NCBI GenBank assembly: GCA_016717335.1
Contig: JADKFS010000003.1
Location: 620,001-684,000, forward strand
Length of the DNA: 64,000 nt
Reading direction: 5' to 3'
DNA from: Candidatus Ribeiella danica
GTDB taxonomy: Bacteria > Chloroflexota > Chloroflexia > Chloroflexales > Roseiflexaceae
The stretch's first letter is position 1. Each line of letters starts with the position of its first letter. The position numbers and the translations under genes are program-made. Under the pieces are notes generated by a model that ran no database searches, was not told the DNA's origin, and saw only the letters and a list, made by a program, of their open reading frames with translations. Shown here piece after piece: positions 1 to 8,543 of the stretch.

Positions 1-1070
1 ACCGCCAGCCGCCGCACCGCGCGCGGCGTCGGGCGCGCGGCCAGGTGGGCCATGTGCTCGCGCACCAGCCGCGCGGCCCGCTCGACGACCCGGCGCGGGC
101 AGCCGATCCGGCGCAGCAGCGCCTCGGTCGGCGCCACTCCGGCGGCGTCGTGGCCGCGGCTGCGAATGCGCCCGTCCGCCTCGAATGTGGTCGTGGCCGG
201 CTTGCCCAGGTCGTGGCACAGCCCGGCGAAGACCAGCGCCAGCCGATCGTCGCCCGCCAGCCCATCGCGCTCGGCGACCGCCGCCGCCGCGTCGCAGACG
301 AGCGACGTGTGGGTCCAGACATCGCCCTCGGGGTGCCAGGTCGCATCCTGCGGGCAGCCGACCAGCGCCCCCAGCTCCGGGCACAGGGCGACCCAGCCGG
401 TCTCGCGCAGCACGCGCAGCCCGGCCGAGGGCCGACGCCCCTTGAGCGCCCACTTCTGCCACTCGCCCCAGACGCGCTCGATCGCCAGGGCGGGCGCCTC
501 GGGCAGCAGCGCGCGGCACAGCGCGGCCGTCTCGGGGGCCAGGCGCATGTCGAGCCGGGCGGCGAACTGCATGGCTCGCAGCACGCGCAGGGGGTCCTCG
601 ACGAACGCGGCGCTGGTGTGCCGGATAATGCCGGCGCGCAGGTCCTCGCGGCCGCCGAAGAAGTCGAGCAGCTCGCCCTCGGGCGTGAGCGCGAGCGCGT
701 TCCAGGTGAAGTCGCGCCGCGCGGCCGCCTCGCGCGGCGTCATGGCCGGGTCGGGCTCGGCCAGGAAGCCGCGGTGGCCGGCGCCGACCTTGCTCTCGCG
801 GCGCGGCAGCGCGACATCGAGCTCGCGACCGCCGGGCAGGCGCAGCTTCAGGACGCCGAACGATCGGCCGACCGCGTCGACGCGGCCGAAGCCGGACAGC
901 AGCTCGACCAGCCGGTCGATCGGCAGGCCGTAGACCTCGACGTCGTACTCCTCGGGCTCGCGGCCGAGCAGCCAGTCGCGCACGGTCCCGCCGACGATCA
1001 GCGGCCGCCCGCCGGCGGCCTCGATCGCCGCGAGCACGGGCTGGATGTGCGTGTTCGCGATCGTCGTCAT
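1..1070 (-). CDS. cca: CCA-adding enzyme / tRNA nucleotidyltransferase with HD domain (3' end beyond window)
   Basis: Translating the minus strand from the ATG at 1070 gives an open frame running off the left edge, so about 356 N-terminal residues are visible and the C-terminus is missing. Residues about 19-35 carry the polymerase-beta-superfamily signature GGTVRDWLLG. The following EYDVEVYG corresponds to the DxD metal site, apparently with Glu for the first Asp. Further on are the RRDFTWNALA block and, near residue 285, the HD phosphohydrolase motif CHDLGKP. This order is that of bacterial CCA-adding enzymes/poly(A) polymerases, which build or repair the 3' CCA end of tRNA; the HD domain is usual in one subfamily. 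The family is clear. Whether it adds CCA, only A, or only CC cannot be decided without the tail. Confidence 0.88.
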   Translation of the reverse strand, partial: MTTIANTHIQPVLAAIEAAGGRPLIVGGTVRDWLLGREPEEYDVEVYGLPIDRLVELLSGFGRVDAVGRSFGVLKLRLPGGRELDVALPRRESKVGAGHRGFLAEPDPAMTPREAAARRDFTWNALALTPEGELLDFFGGREDLRAGIIRHTSAAFVEDPLRVLRAMQFAARLDMRLAPETAALCRALLPEAPALAIERVWGEWQKWALKGRRPSAGLRVLRETGWVALCPELGALVGCPQDATWHPEGDVWTHTSLVCDAAAAVAERDGLAGDDRLALVFAGLCHDLGKPATTTFEADGRIRSRGHDAAGVAPTEALLRRIGCPRRVVERAARLVREHMAHLAARPTPRAVRRLA

Positions 1071-1129
1071 ATGGCGAGAGTATAAGGGATGTGGTGCTAT
1101 CGCGCGACTCGTTTGTCTTGCGGGGGGCT

Positions 1130-1450
1130 GCGCGCCCCGGGGGGCTGCGCGCCCCTCGGGGCTGCGCGCCCCCCGTGCCCCCCCGTTAGCTGCCGCACCA
1201 ACCAGTTCGCCTGCGCGGCGCGCGGGCGGGGGTGGGCCGCCACCCCCGCCGCCCCCCGGCCGGGGCTTCGCCCCTGGACCCCAAAAGCATCCCGTCTCAC
1301 GTTCAGCCTCTGGCGCGCATGCCTGGCTGAATCCAGACGCGATGGAAAACAACACATCCGATCGAAATGATGCGAGGCATGCGCCACGATGTATGAAACT
1401 GAGAAGGACTCAATTGCCGGAGGGGGGCCGGGGGCGCAGCGCCCCGCCCA
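1130..1450. repeat. Dispersed composite repeat element, copy A
   Basis: Nearly all of the gap 1071-1502 is this element. A GC-palindrome arm (about 1120-1290, repeated CTGCGCGCCCC-type modules ending CCCCTGGACCCCAAAA) is followed by a core with GCATGCCTGGCTGAATCC (about 1319) and AGGCATGCGCCAC (about 1366), then TTGCCGGAGGGGGGCCGGGG and a GCGCAGCGCCCC hairpin (about 1414-1445). Six further copies lie in the window. This one ends about 15 bp before a -10-like box. Confidence 0.75.
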
Positions 1451-1459
1451 AGCGAGCTG

Positions 1460-1468
1460 TGCTATACT
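1460..1468 (+). promoter_or_regulatory. Putative extended -10 promoter for the cyclic-nucleotide-binding gene
   Basis: TGC directly precedes TATACT (1463-1468), an extended -10 arrangement 35 bp before the start codon at 1503. No convincing -35 box is visible. The same TGCTATACT stands before the hydrolase gene at 4716. Confidence 0.45.
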
Positions 1469-1502
1469 AACCGCGCGAGCCACACCAACCAGCGGAGGCG
1501 CC

Positions 1503-2012
1503 ATGAGCAGCACCAGGGTGATCGACAACCTGCGGCGGGTCGAGATCTTCGGCGGGCTGACCGACGATGAGCTGATCCAGATCGCCGAGCTGTGCACCGC
1601 CGTGCGGGCGCCGGCCGGCAGGACGCTGTTCAGCGAGGGCGACCCCGGCGACGAGATGTACATCATCCACGAGGGCAGCGTGCGCGTGATGATCAACACG
1701 CGCGCCCCCGACGGCACGGTCGGCCCCTCGACGATCAATATGCTCTACGGCGGCCAGTGCTTTGGCGAGATGATCCTGCTCGACAACGCCGCCCGCTCGG
1801 CCACGGTCGTCACCGCCGACCCGTCGACGCTGATCGTGATCCGCGAGGCGCAGTTCCGCAGCCTGTGCGAGGCCAACCCGCGGATCGGCTACGTCGTCAT
1901 CCGCAACCTGGCCCATGACCTGGCCTACAAGCTGCGCTCCTCGAACCTCTTGCTGCGCGGCAATATCCGCTGGCAGCACGGCGAGCTGGGCAAGGTGAAC
2001 GATGAGCGATGA
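1503..2012 (+). CDS. Cyclic nucleotide-binding domain protein
   Basis: The protein has 169 residues. I start it at the ATG at 1503, preceded by GCGGAGGCGCC; the longer open frame upstream lies in repeat DNA. Nearly the whole protein is one cNMP-binding beta-roll: the N-terminal helix LRRVEIFGGLTDDELIQIAEL, the glycine-rich turn FSEGDPGDEMYIIHEGSVRV, and the phosphate-binding cassette FGEMILLDNAARSATV with its conserved Glu and Arg. There is no C-terminal helix-turn-helix like that of CRP/FNR regulators and no fused channel or kinase. It is therefore probably a stand-alone sensor or regulatory subunit. Partner and ligand (cAMP or cGMP) cannot be read from the sequence. Confidence 0.85.
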   Translation: MSSTRVIDNLRRVEIFGGLTDDELIQIAELCTAVRAPAGRTLFSEGDPGDEMYIIHEGSVRVMINTRAPDGTVGPSTINMLYGGQCFGEMILLDNAARSATVVTADPSTLIVIREAQFRSLCEANPRIGYVVIRNLAHDLAYKLRSSNLLLRGNIRWQHGELGKVNDER

Positions 2013-2150
2013 AGGATGAAGGATGAACGATGAACGATGAATGCTGAACGCTGAATGCTGAGCGCTGAAACCGTCACCTTGTCACCTTGTCTCCTTGTCT
2101 CCTTGTCTCCTTGTCTCCTTGTCTCCTTGTCTCCTTGCCACGCCCAGCCC
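2013..2150. repeat. Short tandem repeats between convergent genes
   Basis: GATGAACG/GATGAAGG units (2001-2040) run into GCTGAACG/GCTGAATG units (2040-2067) and then seven CCTTGTCT/CCTTGTCAC units (2075-2140). These are three of the octamer families that recur through the window. Any open frame here is a by-product of the repeats. Confidence 0.85.
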
Positions 2151-2168
2151 CCGCGATACGTCACGCGC

Positions 2169-2921
2169 TCAGGCGGCCGGCTCGGCGATCGTGATCAGAC
2201 GGTGGCTCTCGTCCACGACCTCGCCGTTCGAGATGACCTTGTCGCCGATGCAGGAGACCATGGTCACCAGCTCTCGCCCCTGCGGCAGAATGTACTCGAC
2301 CTGATCCGGGGTGGCCCAGACCTGCTGCTTGATCACGTAGCTGTGCGCGGTGCCCGCGCGGTCGTACAGCACGATCGCCGCGCCCGGCTGCAGCTCCTTG
2401 AGCCGCGCGAACGGCGCGGGGATCTTCGGCGCGTTGCGGAAGCGCAGCACGTGACCCCACAGCACGATATTCTCGCCCTCGCCCGGCCCCGCGCTATACT
2501 TGTACCAGCCGACGTCGTGCTCCGGCACGACCGGCACGCGGTTCTTGTCGAGCCCGACCGTGACCGGCCGGTAGTCGACGCCGATATCCTCGATGACCAG
2601 CCGGGCCGGCGCGCTCGCGGGCTTTGGCGCTGGCCTGGGCGTTGCCGGCTGGGCGGCGACCGGGCTGGGAGCCTGCACGCCCTCCGCCGGCTTCTGGGTC
2701 GGCGGGAGGATCAGCGGCTCGGTTGGCGCGGCAGTCGCGGCCGGCGCGCTCGTCGGCTCGCTCGTCGGGGCGGCCGCAGGGGCCGTGGTAGCTGCCGGCG
2801 CGACAGTCGCGGCCGGGGCGGCTGCCGTCGGCGCGACGGCCTGCTGCGCCGGCTGGGTGGCGCCGCCGCATGCCGCAAGCAGCAGCGCCGCCAGGGCGAT
2901 CGTCCAGCGATAGTGTGACAT
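2169..2921 (-). CDS. Lipoprotein with C-terminal sortase domain
   Basis: The product has 250 residues. The ATG at 2921 follows GGAGAGACGAG on the minus strand; the longer frame starting at 3236 has no such site. Residues 1-18 form a lipoprotein signal with lipobox LAAC (Cys18). Residues about 20-110 are an Ala/Pro/Thr-rich linker. From about 115 comes a sortase beta-barrel with all three catalytic residues in order: His in LWGHV, Cys in MVSCIGD and Arg in SHRL. Sortases are transpeptidases that cleave LPxTG-like signals and join proteins to the envelope. No typical substrate lies beside it, but the protein at 60150-61232 ends in LPHTG plus a membrane segment. Lipid anchoring of a sortase is unusual, since most use an N-terminal transmembrane helix. 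Confidence in the sortase fold is high; the substrate is inference. Confidence 0.85.
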   Translation of the reverse strand: MSHYRWTIALAALLLAACGGATQPAQQAVAPTAAAPAATVAPAATTAPAAAPTSEPTSAPAATAAPTEPLILPPTQKPAEGVQAPSPVAAQPATPRPAPKPASAPARLVIEDIGVDYRPVTVGLDKNRVPVVPEHDVGWYKYSAGPGEGENIVLWGHVLRFRNAPKIPAPFARLKELQPGAAIVLYDRAGTAHSYVIKQQVWATPDQVEYILPQGRELVTMVSCIGDKVISNGEVVDESHRLITIAEPAA

Positions 2922-3009
2922 CTCGTCTCTCCGATGGCTTTCAAGCTTGACGTCGGGCCGCGCCATCCGCCAGCTCCTGTTCTCCTCACAGCGTTCGCGG
3001 CGCTGGGGG

Positions 3010-3015
3010 ATTATA
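3010..3015 (-). promoter_or_regulatory. Putative -10 box for the sortase gene
   Basis: On the minus strand these bases read TATAAT, about 90 bp before the sortase start. The overlapping plus-strand TATACT could also serve the acetyltransferase gene at 3169. No clear -35 element is visible. Confidence 0.35.
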
Positions 3016-3168
3016 CTATACCATGGGGCTGTTGTGCGGCCGCCCAGCAGCATAGCACGGATACAGCTGATAACGAGGCTGCGGCAAGCAGAGCCTACCC
3101 GCACTATCTGCGCTATCACTGGATCGCACCTCACGTACGGCCATCCTATCAGGAAGGGGGCGGATCTC

Positions 3169-4014
3169 ATGCAAGCGGAAGTCACCTTCGCGCCGGCCTC
3201 GTCGCTCTCGCTCGACGCGCTGGGCGACATCTTCACGCGCTCGTTCGAGGGCTACTTCTACCCCGGCACGACCACCGCGGCGGTGCTCGCGGCGCGCGCG
3301 CGGATCGAGAGCCTCGACCTGCACCACTCGCTGGTCATGCTGGCCGGCGGCGAGCCGGCCGGCGTCGCGCTGCTGGGGCTGCGCGGCGACCGCGCGTGGT
3401 GCGGCGGGTTCGGCGTCACGCCGCCGTTTCGCGGGCGCGGCCTGGCGCACCGGCTCGCCGCGGCGCTGCTCGACCGGGCGCGCGAGGTGCGGGCGCGGCG
3501 GCTCACCCTCGAGGTGCTGACGCGCAACGCCCCGGCGATCAAGGCCTACGCGCGGGCCGGGCTCGCGATCGCGCGCGACCTGCGGATCATGGAGTGGCGC
3601 GGGCCGGATGCGCCCGCCGGCGGGGAGATCGACCAGCCCGCAGCCGCGGCTCGTGCGGACACACCCGGCCGGCTGCTGGAGCACTTCGCGGCGCTGCACC
3701 CGGCGCCGGCGGCCTGGCAGCGCGACCTGCCGTCGCTGCTGGTGCGCGGCAAGCTCGATGGCCTGGCGCTCGACCGGGCCGGCCGCCCGGCCGCCTACGC
3801 GCTGCTCGCCACGGCGGGCGACGGCGGCCTGCGGATCGAGGATCTCGGGGCGGAGCGGGCCGAGGATGCCGCGGCGCTGCTCGGCGCGCTGCAGCGGCGG
3901 GCCGCGCGAATCATCAGCGTCAACGAGCCGGCCGATAGCCCGCTCATGCCGGCGTTCGAGACGGCCGGCTTCGCCGAGATCGACCGGCAGCACGAGATGG
4001 TGGTTGATCTGTAG
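3169..4014 (+). CDS. GNAT-family N-acetyltransferase
   Basis: The product has 281 residues, starting at ATG 3169 behind AGGAAGGGGG. Residues about 15-140 form a GNAT fold. The acetyl-CoA pyrophosphate-binding motif is GVTPPFRGRGLAHRLAAALLDRA (RGRGLA matches Q/RxxGxG/A), followed by the beta5-alpha4 part LEVLTRNAPAIKAYARAGL. Residues about 165-281 look like a second, more degenerate GNAT half ending NEPADSPLMPAFETAGF, so this is probably a tandem-GNAT protein with one catalytically competent half. The acceptor substrate cannot be predicted. It stands alone, divergent from the sortase gene. Confidence 0.8.
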   Translation: MQAEVTFAPASSLSLDALGDIFTRSFEGYFYPGTTTAAVLAARARIESLDLHHSLVMLAGGEPAGVALLGLRGDRAWCGGFGVTPPFRGRGLAHRLAAALLDRAREVRARRLTLEVLTRNAPAIKAYARAGLAIARDLRIMEWRGPDAPAGGEIDQPAAAARADTPGRLLEHFAALHPAPAAWQRDLPSLLVRGKLDGLALDRAGRPAAYALLATAGDGGLRIEDLGAERAEDAAALLGALQRRAARIISVNEPADSPLMPAFETAGFAEIDRQHEMVVDL

Positions 4015-4017
4015 CGA

Positions 4018-4300
4018 CTGGGGGCTGCGCGCCCCCCGTGCCCCCGCGCCGAGTCGCACGAGCAGTGTGCGTGTGTTCGTGGGCGGGCTCTGCCCCCCAC
4101 ACCCCCCGCTGGGGGCGGAGCCCGCCCCCAGACCCCCTGCAAGAAATGCCACCTCAGCGACACCAATAGTGGCGCATGCCTGGCGGAATCACGGCGCGGC
4201 GGGGCGCAACTTGCCCATTTGGAATACTGATAGGCATGCGCCACTGGCAATGCAACAGAGACGATGTTCTTTGCCGGAGGGGGGCCGGGGGAACCGGCGT
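4018..4300. repeat. Dispersed composite repeat element, copy B
   Basis: A CTGCGCGCCCCCC module (4023) and a GC-rich arm precede the core, whose ends are a 14-bp perfect inverted repeat: AGTGGCGCATGCCT at 4168-4181 and its complement at 4232-4245. The right end TTTGCCGGAGGGGGGCCGGGG (4270-4290) continues into the tandem modules that follow. Confidence 0.8.
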
Positions 4301-4490
4301 GGGTTCCCCCGGGCGGGGGGCCGGGGGCGCAGCGCCCCGGAAGAAACACCTGGCGCAGCCGCCTGAACCGGCGTGGGTTCCCCCGGGCGGGGGGCCGGGG
4401 GCGCAGCGCCCCGGAAGAAACACCTAGCGGAGCCGCCTGAACCGGCGTGGGTTCCCCCGGGCGGGGGGCCGGGGGCGCAGCGCCCCGGAG
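4291..4490. repeat. 74-bp tandem repeat of the GC-palindrome module
   Basis: Units begin at 4291, 4365 and 4439 (the last partial). Each reads GAACCGGCGTGGGTTCCCCC, then a GCGGGGGGCCGGGGGCGCAG palindrome, then CGGAAGAAACACCT and AGCCGCCTG. The units differ at only a few bases. A single related unit occurs near 61735-61790. Confidence 0.85.
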
Positions 4491-4494
4491 AAAA

Positions 4495-4608
4495 GCTGAC
4501 AAGGTGACAAGGTGACCAGATGACAAGGTGACCAGATGACAAGCTGACAAGCTGACCAGATGACAAGCTGACAAGCTGACAAGCTGACAAGCTGACAAGC
4601 TGACAAGG
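4495..4608. repeat. Octamer minisatellite (GACAAGGT / GACAAGCT family)
   Basis: About a dozen consecutive 7-9 bp units of TGACAAGG, TGACCAGA and TGACAAGC type. No gene is present. A further GCGCAGCGCCCC module follows at 4616-4636. Confidence 0.85.
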
Positions 4609-4665
4609 CGGGGGCCGGGGGCGCAGCGCCCCCCGAAAGGCAGGGCGCCCAGCCCCCACAACCCA

Positions 4666-4674
4666 TGCTATACT
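4666..4674 (+). promoter_or_regulatory. Putative extended -10 promoter for the hydrolase gene
   Basis: TGC plus TATACT (4669-4674) lies 42 bp before the start codon at 4716. It is the same nonamer as at 1460-1468. Confidence 0.45.
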
Positions 4675-4715
4675 AATGGCCGACGCGATCCGGAATAAGC
4701 AGGAGGATCTGTGTG

Positions 4716-5495
4716 ATGAACACCGCTACGGTCAACGGCATCGAGATCGCCTACCACGACGAGGGCGCCGGCCTGCCGATGCTGCTGGTGCACGCGTTTC
4801 CGCTGAGCAGCGCGATGTGGGTGCGGCAGATCGCCGGGCTCGGGCCGCGCTGCCGCGTGATCGCGCCCGACCTGCGCGGCTTCGGCGAGACGGCGCGCGG
4901 CAGCGGGGCCGACAGCCTCGACCAGATGGCCGACGACCTGGCCGGCCTGCTCGACCACCTCAAGATCGAGCGGGCGACCGTGGCGGGCCTGTCGATGGGC
5001 GGCTACATCACCTTCGCGCTGTGGCGGCGCCACCGCGAGCGCATCGCCGGGCTGATCCTGGCCGACACGCGCGCCGACGCGGACACCGAGGAGGGCCGGC
5101 AGACCCGCGAGCAGAACGCGCGCCTGGTCGAGTCGCAGGGCGCGGGCGCGCTGGCCGACCAGCTGCTGCCCAAGATGCTGGCGCCCTTCGCCACCACGCC
5201 CGTGCGCGACGAGGCCCGCGCGCTGATCGTGATCAACGACCGCGCAGGGCTCGCCGCGGCGCTGCGGGCCATGGCCGCGCGCCCCGACTCGACGCCGCTG
5301 CTGTCGACGATCGACGTGCCCACGCTGATCGTGTACGGGTGCGAGGACGCGATCACCCCGCCGAGCGTGTCCCGGACGCTGCACGACGCGATCGCCGGCA
5401 GCCGCCTGGCCGAGATCCCCGGCGCGGGCCACCTCTCGAACCTGGAGAACCCCGAGGCCTTCAACGCCGCCGTCGAGGAGTTCATCACGCCGTAG
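4716..5495 (+). CDS. Alpha/beta hydrolase
   Basis: The product has 259 residues. AGGAGG at 4701-4706 lies 9 bp before ATG 4716; the GTG at 4713 is an alternative. The hydrolase fold is complete: oxyanion-region VHAFPLSSAMW (about 25-36), nucleophile elbow GLSMGG with catalytic Ser, acid residue in YGCEDAITPP and catalytic His in GAGHLSNLENPEAF. It resembles the esterase/3-oxoadipate enol-lactonase-like branch, but the substrate cannot be assigned. It has its own putative promoter and no co-transcribed neighbour. Confidence 0.85.
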   Translation: MNTATVNGIEIAYHDEGAGLPMLLVHAFPLSSAMWVRQIAGLGPRCRVIAPDLRGFGETARGSGADSLDQMADDLAGLLDHLKIERATVAGLSMGGYITFALWRRHRERIAGLILADTRADADTEEGRQTREQNARLVESQGAGALADQLLPKMLAPFATTPVRDEARALIVINDRAGLAAALRAMAARPDSTPLLSTIDVPTLIVYGCEDAITPPSVSRTLHDAIAGSRLAEIPGAGHLSNLENPEAFNAAVEEFITP

Positions 5496-5525
5496 TATGC
5501 CTTCGCCGCACGCGCGGCCCCGACG

Positions 5526-5612
5526 GGTGGAGACAAGGAGACAAGGAGACAAGGGATTCGCCCTGTGTCACCTTGTCTCCCCCTCACCCCCTCACCTTGT
5601 CTCCCCCTCACC
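5526..5612. repeat. Octamer minisatellite (GAGACAAG / CCTTGTCTCC)
   Basis: Three GAGACAAG units (5529-5552) and several CTTGTCTCCCCCTCACC units (5570-5612) in opposite sense fill the gap between convergent genes. The inverted arrangement could fold into a long hairpin. Confidence 0.75.
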
Positions 5613-7248
5613 GCTTCGGCTTGGCCACGCTCGGCGCGATCTTGCGGCCGCGGATGGTCGTGCGCTTGAGCGCCCGCAGGACCTTCTCCGACTGGGTGCC
5701 CGGCACCTCGACCAGCGAGAAGTGGTCGAACAGCTCGATCGCGCCGATCGCGCGGCCGGGGATGCCCGCCTCGTTTGCGATCGCCCCGACGATGTCGGCC
5801 GGCCGCACGCCGTCCTCGCGCCCGACGTCGATGTACAGCCGAATCATGCCCTGGCCGGGCCCGAAGTCGCGGTCGGGCCGCCGCCGCGCCCGGCCATCGC
5901 GCTCGTCCTCGATGCGCTCCTCCTGCACCGCCAGCGTGTCCTCGGTCTCCGTCAGCGACTGGTCGAGCAGCATCTTGAACGCGGCGGCCGCCAGGTCGGT
6001 CGGGCTGAACTCCTCGCCCAGCTGCTCGGCCATGATCTGGTAGGATTCCAGCCCGCCGGCCGCGATCGTCTCGCGCAGCGTCTCCTTGAACGACTCGCGC
6101 CGGCGCGCGATCACGTCGGCGATCGTCGGCAGCTGCACGCGGCGGATGCCGACATTGATCGTGCGCTCGATCGTGCGCAGCAGCCGGCGCTCGCGCGGCG
6201 TCACCAGCGTGATCGCGCAGCCGGCCCGCCCGGCGCGCCCGGTCCGCCCGATCCGGTGGACGTAGATCTCGGGGTCGAGCGGGATGTCGTAGTTGATCAC
6301 GTGCGAGATATGCTCGATGTCCAGCCCGCGCGCGGCCACGTCGGTGGCGACCAGCAGCTCGACCTGGCCGGTGCGGAAGCGGCCCATCACGCGGTCGCGC
6401 TGGATCTGGCTGAGGTCGCCGTGCAGCGTCTCGGCCGGGAACGCGCGCGCGATCAGCCGCTCGCCCAGCGAGTCGACCTCGCTCTTGGTGCGGCAGAAGA
6501 TGATCGCCGAGGTGGGCATCTCGAAGTCGAGCACGCGCGCCAGCACCTCGAACTTGTCGCGCCCGCCGACCTCGTAGTAGGTCTGGCGAACCTGCGGCAC
6601 GGTCATCTGGGCCGACTGGACGGTGATCCGCTGCGGGTCGCGCATGTAGCGCTTGGCCAGGTCGGCGATCGGCCCCGGCATCGTTGCGGAGAAGAGCGCG
6701 GTCTGGCGCGTCTCGGGCGTCTCCTTCAGGATCGTCTCGATATCCTCGATGAAGCCCATGTCGAGCATCTCGTCGGCCTCGTCGAGCACGACCGTGCGGA
6801 CCTTGTCGAGCTTGAGCGTGCCGCGCTGGATGTGGTCGAGCAGCCGGCCGGGCGTGCCGACGACAATATGGACGCCGCGGCTGAGCGCGCGGAGCTGGCG
6901 ATCGATCGGCTGGCCGCCGTAGACCGGCAGCACCAGGATGTCGTGGTGCTTGCCGTAGGCGTGGAACGCCTCGGCGACCTGCACGGCCAGCTCGCGGGTC
7001 GGCGTCATCACCAGCGCCTGGGGGGTCAGCAGCGAGCGGTCGAGCTGCTCGATGATCGGCATGGCGAAGGCGGCGGTCTTGCCGGTGCCGGTCTGGGCCT
7101 GGGCGATCACGTCGGCGCCGGCCAGCATCTGGCTGATCGTGCGCGCCTGGATCGGCGTGGGCTCCTCGTAGCCTAGCTCGGCGATCGCGCGGAGCGTGGG
7201 CTCGCTGAGCCCAAGCGACTCAAAGCTTGTGATTGGGGTAGTTGTCAC
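5608..7248 (-). CDS. deaD: DEAD-box ATP-dependent RNA helicase (DeaD/CsdA type)
   Basis: The product has 546 residues from GTG 7248, which follows GAGGAAAAG at good spacing. The longer frame begins with TTG at 7290 and lacks such a site. The RecA-like core shows AQTGTGKT (motif I), PTREL (Ia), TPGRL (Ib), DEADEML (II), SAT (III) and HRIGRTGRAG (VI). Residues about 460-535 (GQGMIRLYIDVGREDGVRPADIVGAIANEAG) form a DbpA-type RNA-binding domain. Such proteins unwind structured RNA in ribosome assembly and mRNA turnover and are often cold-induced. The gene is monocistronic. Confidence 0.93.
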   Translation of the reverse strand: MTTTPITSFESLGLSEPTLRAIAELGYEEPTPIQARTISQMLAGADVIAQAQTGTGKTAAFAMPIIEQLDRSLLTPQALVMTPTRELAVQVAEAFHAYGKHHDILVLPVYGGQPIDRQLRALSRGVHIVVGTPGRLLDHIQRGTLKLDKVRTVVLDEADEMLDMGFIEDIETILKETPETRQTALFSATMPGPIADLAKRYMRDPQRITVQSAQMTVPQVRQTYYEVGGRDKFEVLARVLDFEMPTSAIIFCRTKSEVDSLGERLIARAFPAETLHGDLSQIQRDRVMGRFRTGQVELLVATDVAARGLDIEHISHVINYDIPLDPEIYVHRIGRTGRAGRAGCAITLVTPRERRLLRTIERTINVGIRRVQLPTIADVIARRRESFKETLRETIAAGGLESYQIMAEQLGEEFSPTDLAAAAFKMLLDQSLTETEDTLAVQEERIEDERDGRARRRPDRDFGPGQGMIRLYIDVGREDGVRPADIVGAIANEAGIPGRAIGAIELFDHFSLVEVPGTQSEKVLRALKRTTIRGRKIAPSVAKPKR

Positions 7249-7479
7249 GCGTTCTTTTCCTCTGTGGCAGCAGTCAGTAACAATTGACAATAAAGAAGCG
7301 CAAGATTGACTCTTGCGCTACAACGAAGTCATATCGATGCCGGTCGGCGGCTCGCAAGATCTGGCATAACGTGGCAGTCACCTGCCGTTGCTACTCGTTC
7401 GACTAGCAAGATCGGTCTCAGCAGGCCGTATTATACCGCATCTTGGCGCTTTTTGCACAGTTCCTTCTTTCTTTTTGTG

Positions 7480-7740
7480 AGTGCGGGGCTGCGCGCCCCC
7501 TGCGCCCCCATTCGGCTTGTACGGGGGGCTGCGCGCCCCCCGCACCCCCGCGGGCGGGGGTGGGCCGCCACCCCCGCCGCCCCCCGGCCGGGGCTTCGCC
7601 CCTGGACCCCAAAAAAGGCGCCGCCTCATTTCCAGCGTCGGTGGCGCATGCCTGGCTGAATCCACGCGCGGTGGGAGGCAACCCACTCCCTCTGAATGTT
7701 GATAGGCATGCGCCACGATGGGTGGCGCGGGGCCGGAAGA
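7480..7740. repeat. Dispersed composite repeat element, copy C
   Basis: The gap 7249-7802 holds this element. The GC arm (about 7485-7610, ending CCCCTGGACCCCAAAA) is followed by a core with perfect 13-bp inverted repeats GTGGCGCATGCCT (7641-7653) and its complement (7704-7716). The right-hand CCGGAGGGGGG arm is absent here, and the element ends about 20-40 bp before a promoter-like box. Confidence 0.8.
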
Positions 7741-7753
7741 GAGAGATATCCCA

Positions 7754-7762
7754 TGGTATAAT
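7754..7762 (+). promoter_or_regulatory. Putative extended -10 promoter for the SDR gene
   Basis: TGG plus TATAAT (7757-7762) lies 41 bp before the ATG at 7803, with the same TGn-hexamer layout as the other putative promoters. No clear -35 is seen. Confidence 0.5.
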
Positions 7763-7802
7763 CCCACAGCGAAGCGCTCTATAACAACGAAGCGAGGAAC
7801 GG

Positions 7803-8522
7803 ATGAAGCTCCAGGGGCGTGTGGCCATCATCACCGGCGCGTCGAGCGGCGTGGGCTACGAGGCGGCGCGGCTGCTGGCGCGGGAGGGCGCGGTGGTTGC
7901 CGCCGCCGCGCGCCGCCGCGATAAGCTCGAGTGGCTGGTCGGTGAGATCGCCGCCGAGGGCGGCCAGGCTCTGGCGCTGCCGACCGACGTCACCGACTCG
8001 GCCCAGGTCACGCGGCTGGTCGAGAGCGCCTACAATCTGTTCGGCCGGATCGATATCCTGGTCAACGGCGCCGGCGTGATGCTGAAGATCGCGCCGGTCG
8101 AGCAGTACGGCGACGCCGAGTTCCGCGCGATCATCGAGACGAATGTGCACGGCGCGTTCTACGCCGCGCGCGCCGCGATCCCGCATATGAAGCGCCAGCG
8201 CAGCGGCACGATCGTCAATATCAGCTCGCGCGTCGGCCGGGTCGGCGTGGCGAATATCGCGCCGTTCTGCGCCGCGAAGTTCGCGCTCTCCGGCCTCGCC
8301 CAGGCGATCGGCCACGAGCTGCGCCCCTACAATGTCTATGTTACGACGGTCTTCCCCGGCATGATCAACACTGATATGCACCCGCTCAACCCCAACGAGG
8401 AGTTCCGGCGCCAGCTGATGACCGCCCGCGATGTGGCCGACGCGGTGCTGTGGACCTGCACGCTGCCGCCGTCGCTGCGCGTCGATGAGCTGCCGCTGAT
8501 GCCGCGCCACGTCGATATGTGA
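7803..8522 (+). CDS. Short-chain dehydrogenase/reductase-like protein lacking the catalytic Tyr
   Basis: The product has 239 residues; ATG 7803 follows AGCGAGGAACGG. The Rossmann cofactor motif TGASSGVG is at residues 11-18, and an arginine-rich AARRRDK segment after beta2 suggests NADP(H). VNGAG replaces NNAG. In the active-site region NISSRVG supplies Ser and K159 is present, but the YxxxK motif reads FCAAK, so Tyr is replaced by Phe155 (codon TTC at 8265-8267). The tail PPSLRVDELPLMPRHVDM is typical of the family. Without Tyr the classical proton relay is broken, so the enzyme may be non-catalytic or use another mechanism. A strong terminator follows. Confidence 0.85.
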   Translation: MKLQGRVAIITGASSGVGYEAARLLAREGAVVAAAARRRDKLEWLVGEIAAEGGQALALPTDVTDSAQVTRLVESAYNLFGRIDILVNGAGVMLKIAPVEQYGDAEFRAIIETNVHGAFYAARAAIPHMKRQRSGTIVNISSRVGRVGVANIAPFCAAKFALSGLAQAIGHELRPYNVYVTTVFPGMINTDMHPLNPNEEFRRQLMTARDVADAVLWTCTLPPSLRVDELPLMPRHVDM

Positions 8523-8543
8523 ATGTGCCCTCACCCCCCCTGC

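Noticed and set aside
45..1085. Long plus-strand open frame opposite the CCA-adding enzyme
   Set aside because: It is an antisense shadow: the minus strand encodes a recognisable enzyme with GGTVRD and HD motifs, while the plus frame has Arg/Pro/Gly-rich nonsense.
3169..4152. Second frame through the acetyltransferase region and its antisense ORFs
   Set aside because: Only the frame from 3169 shows GNAT motifs and a ribosome-binding site.
4154..4666. Overlapping GC-rich ORFs on both strands
   Set aside because: All are translations of the 74-bp tandem modules and octamer arrays.
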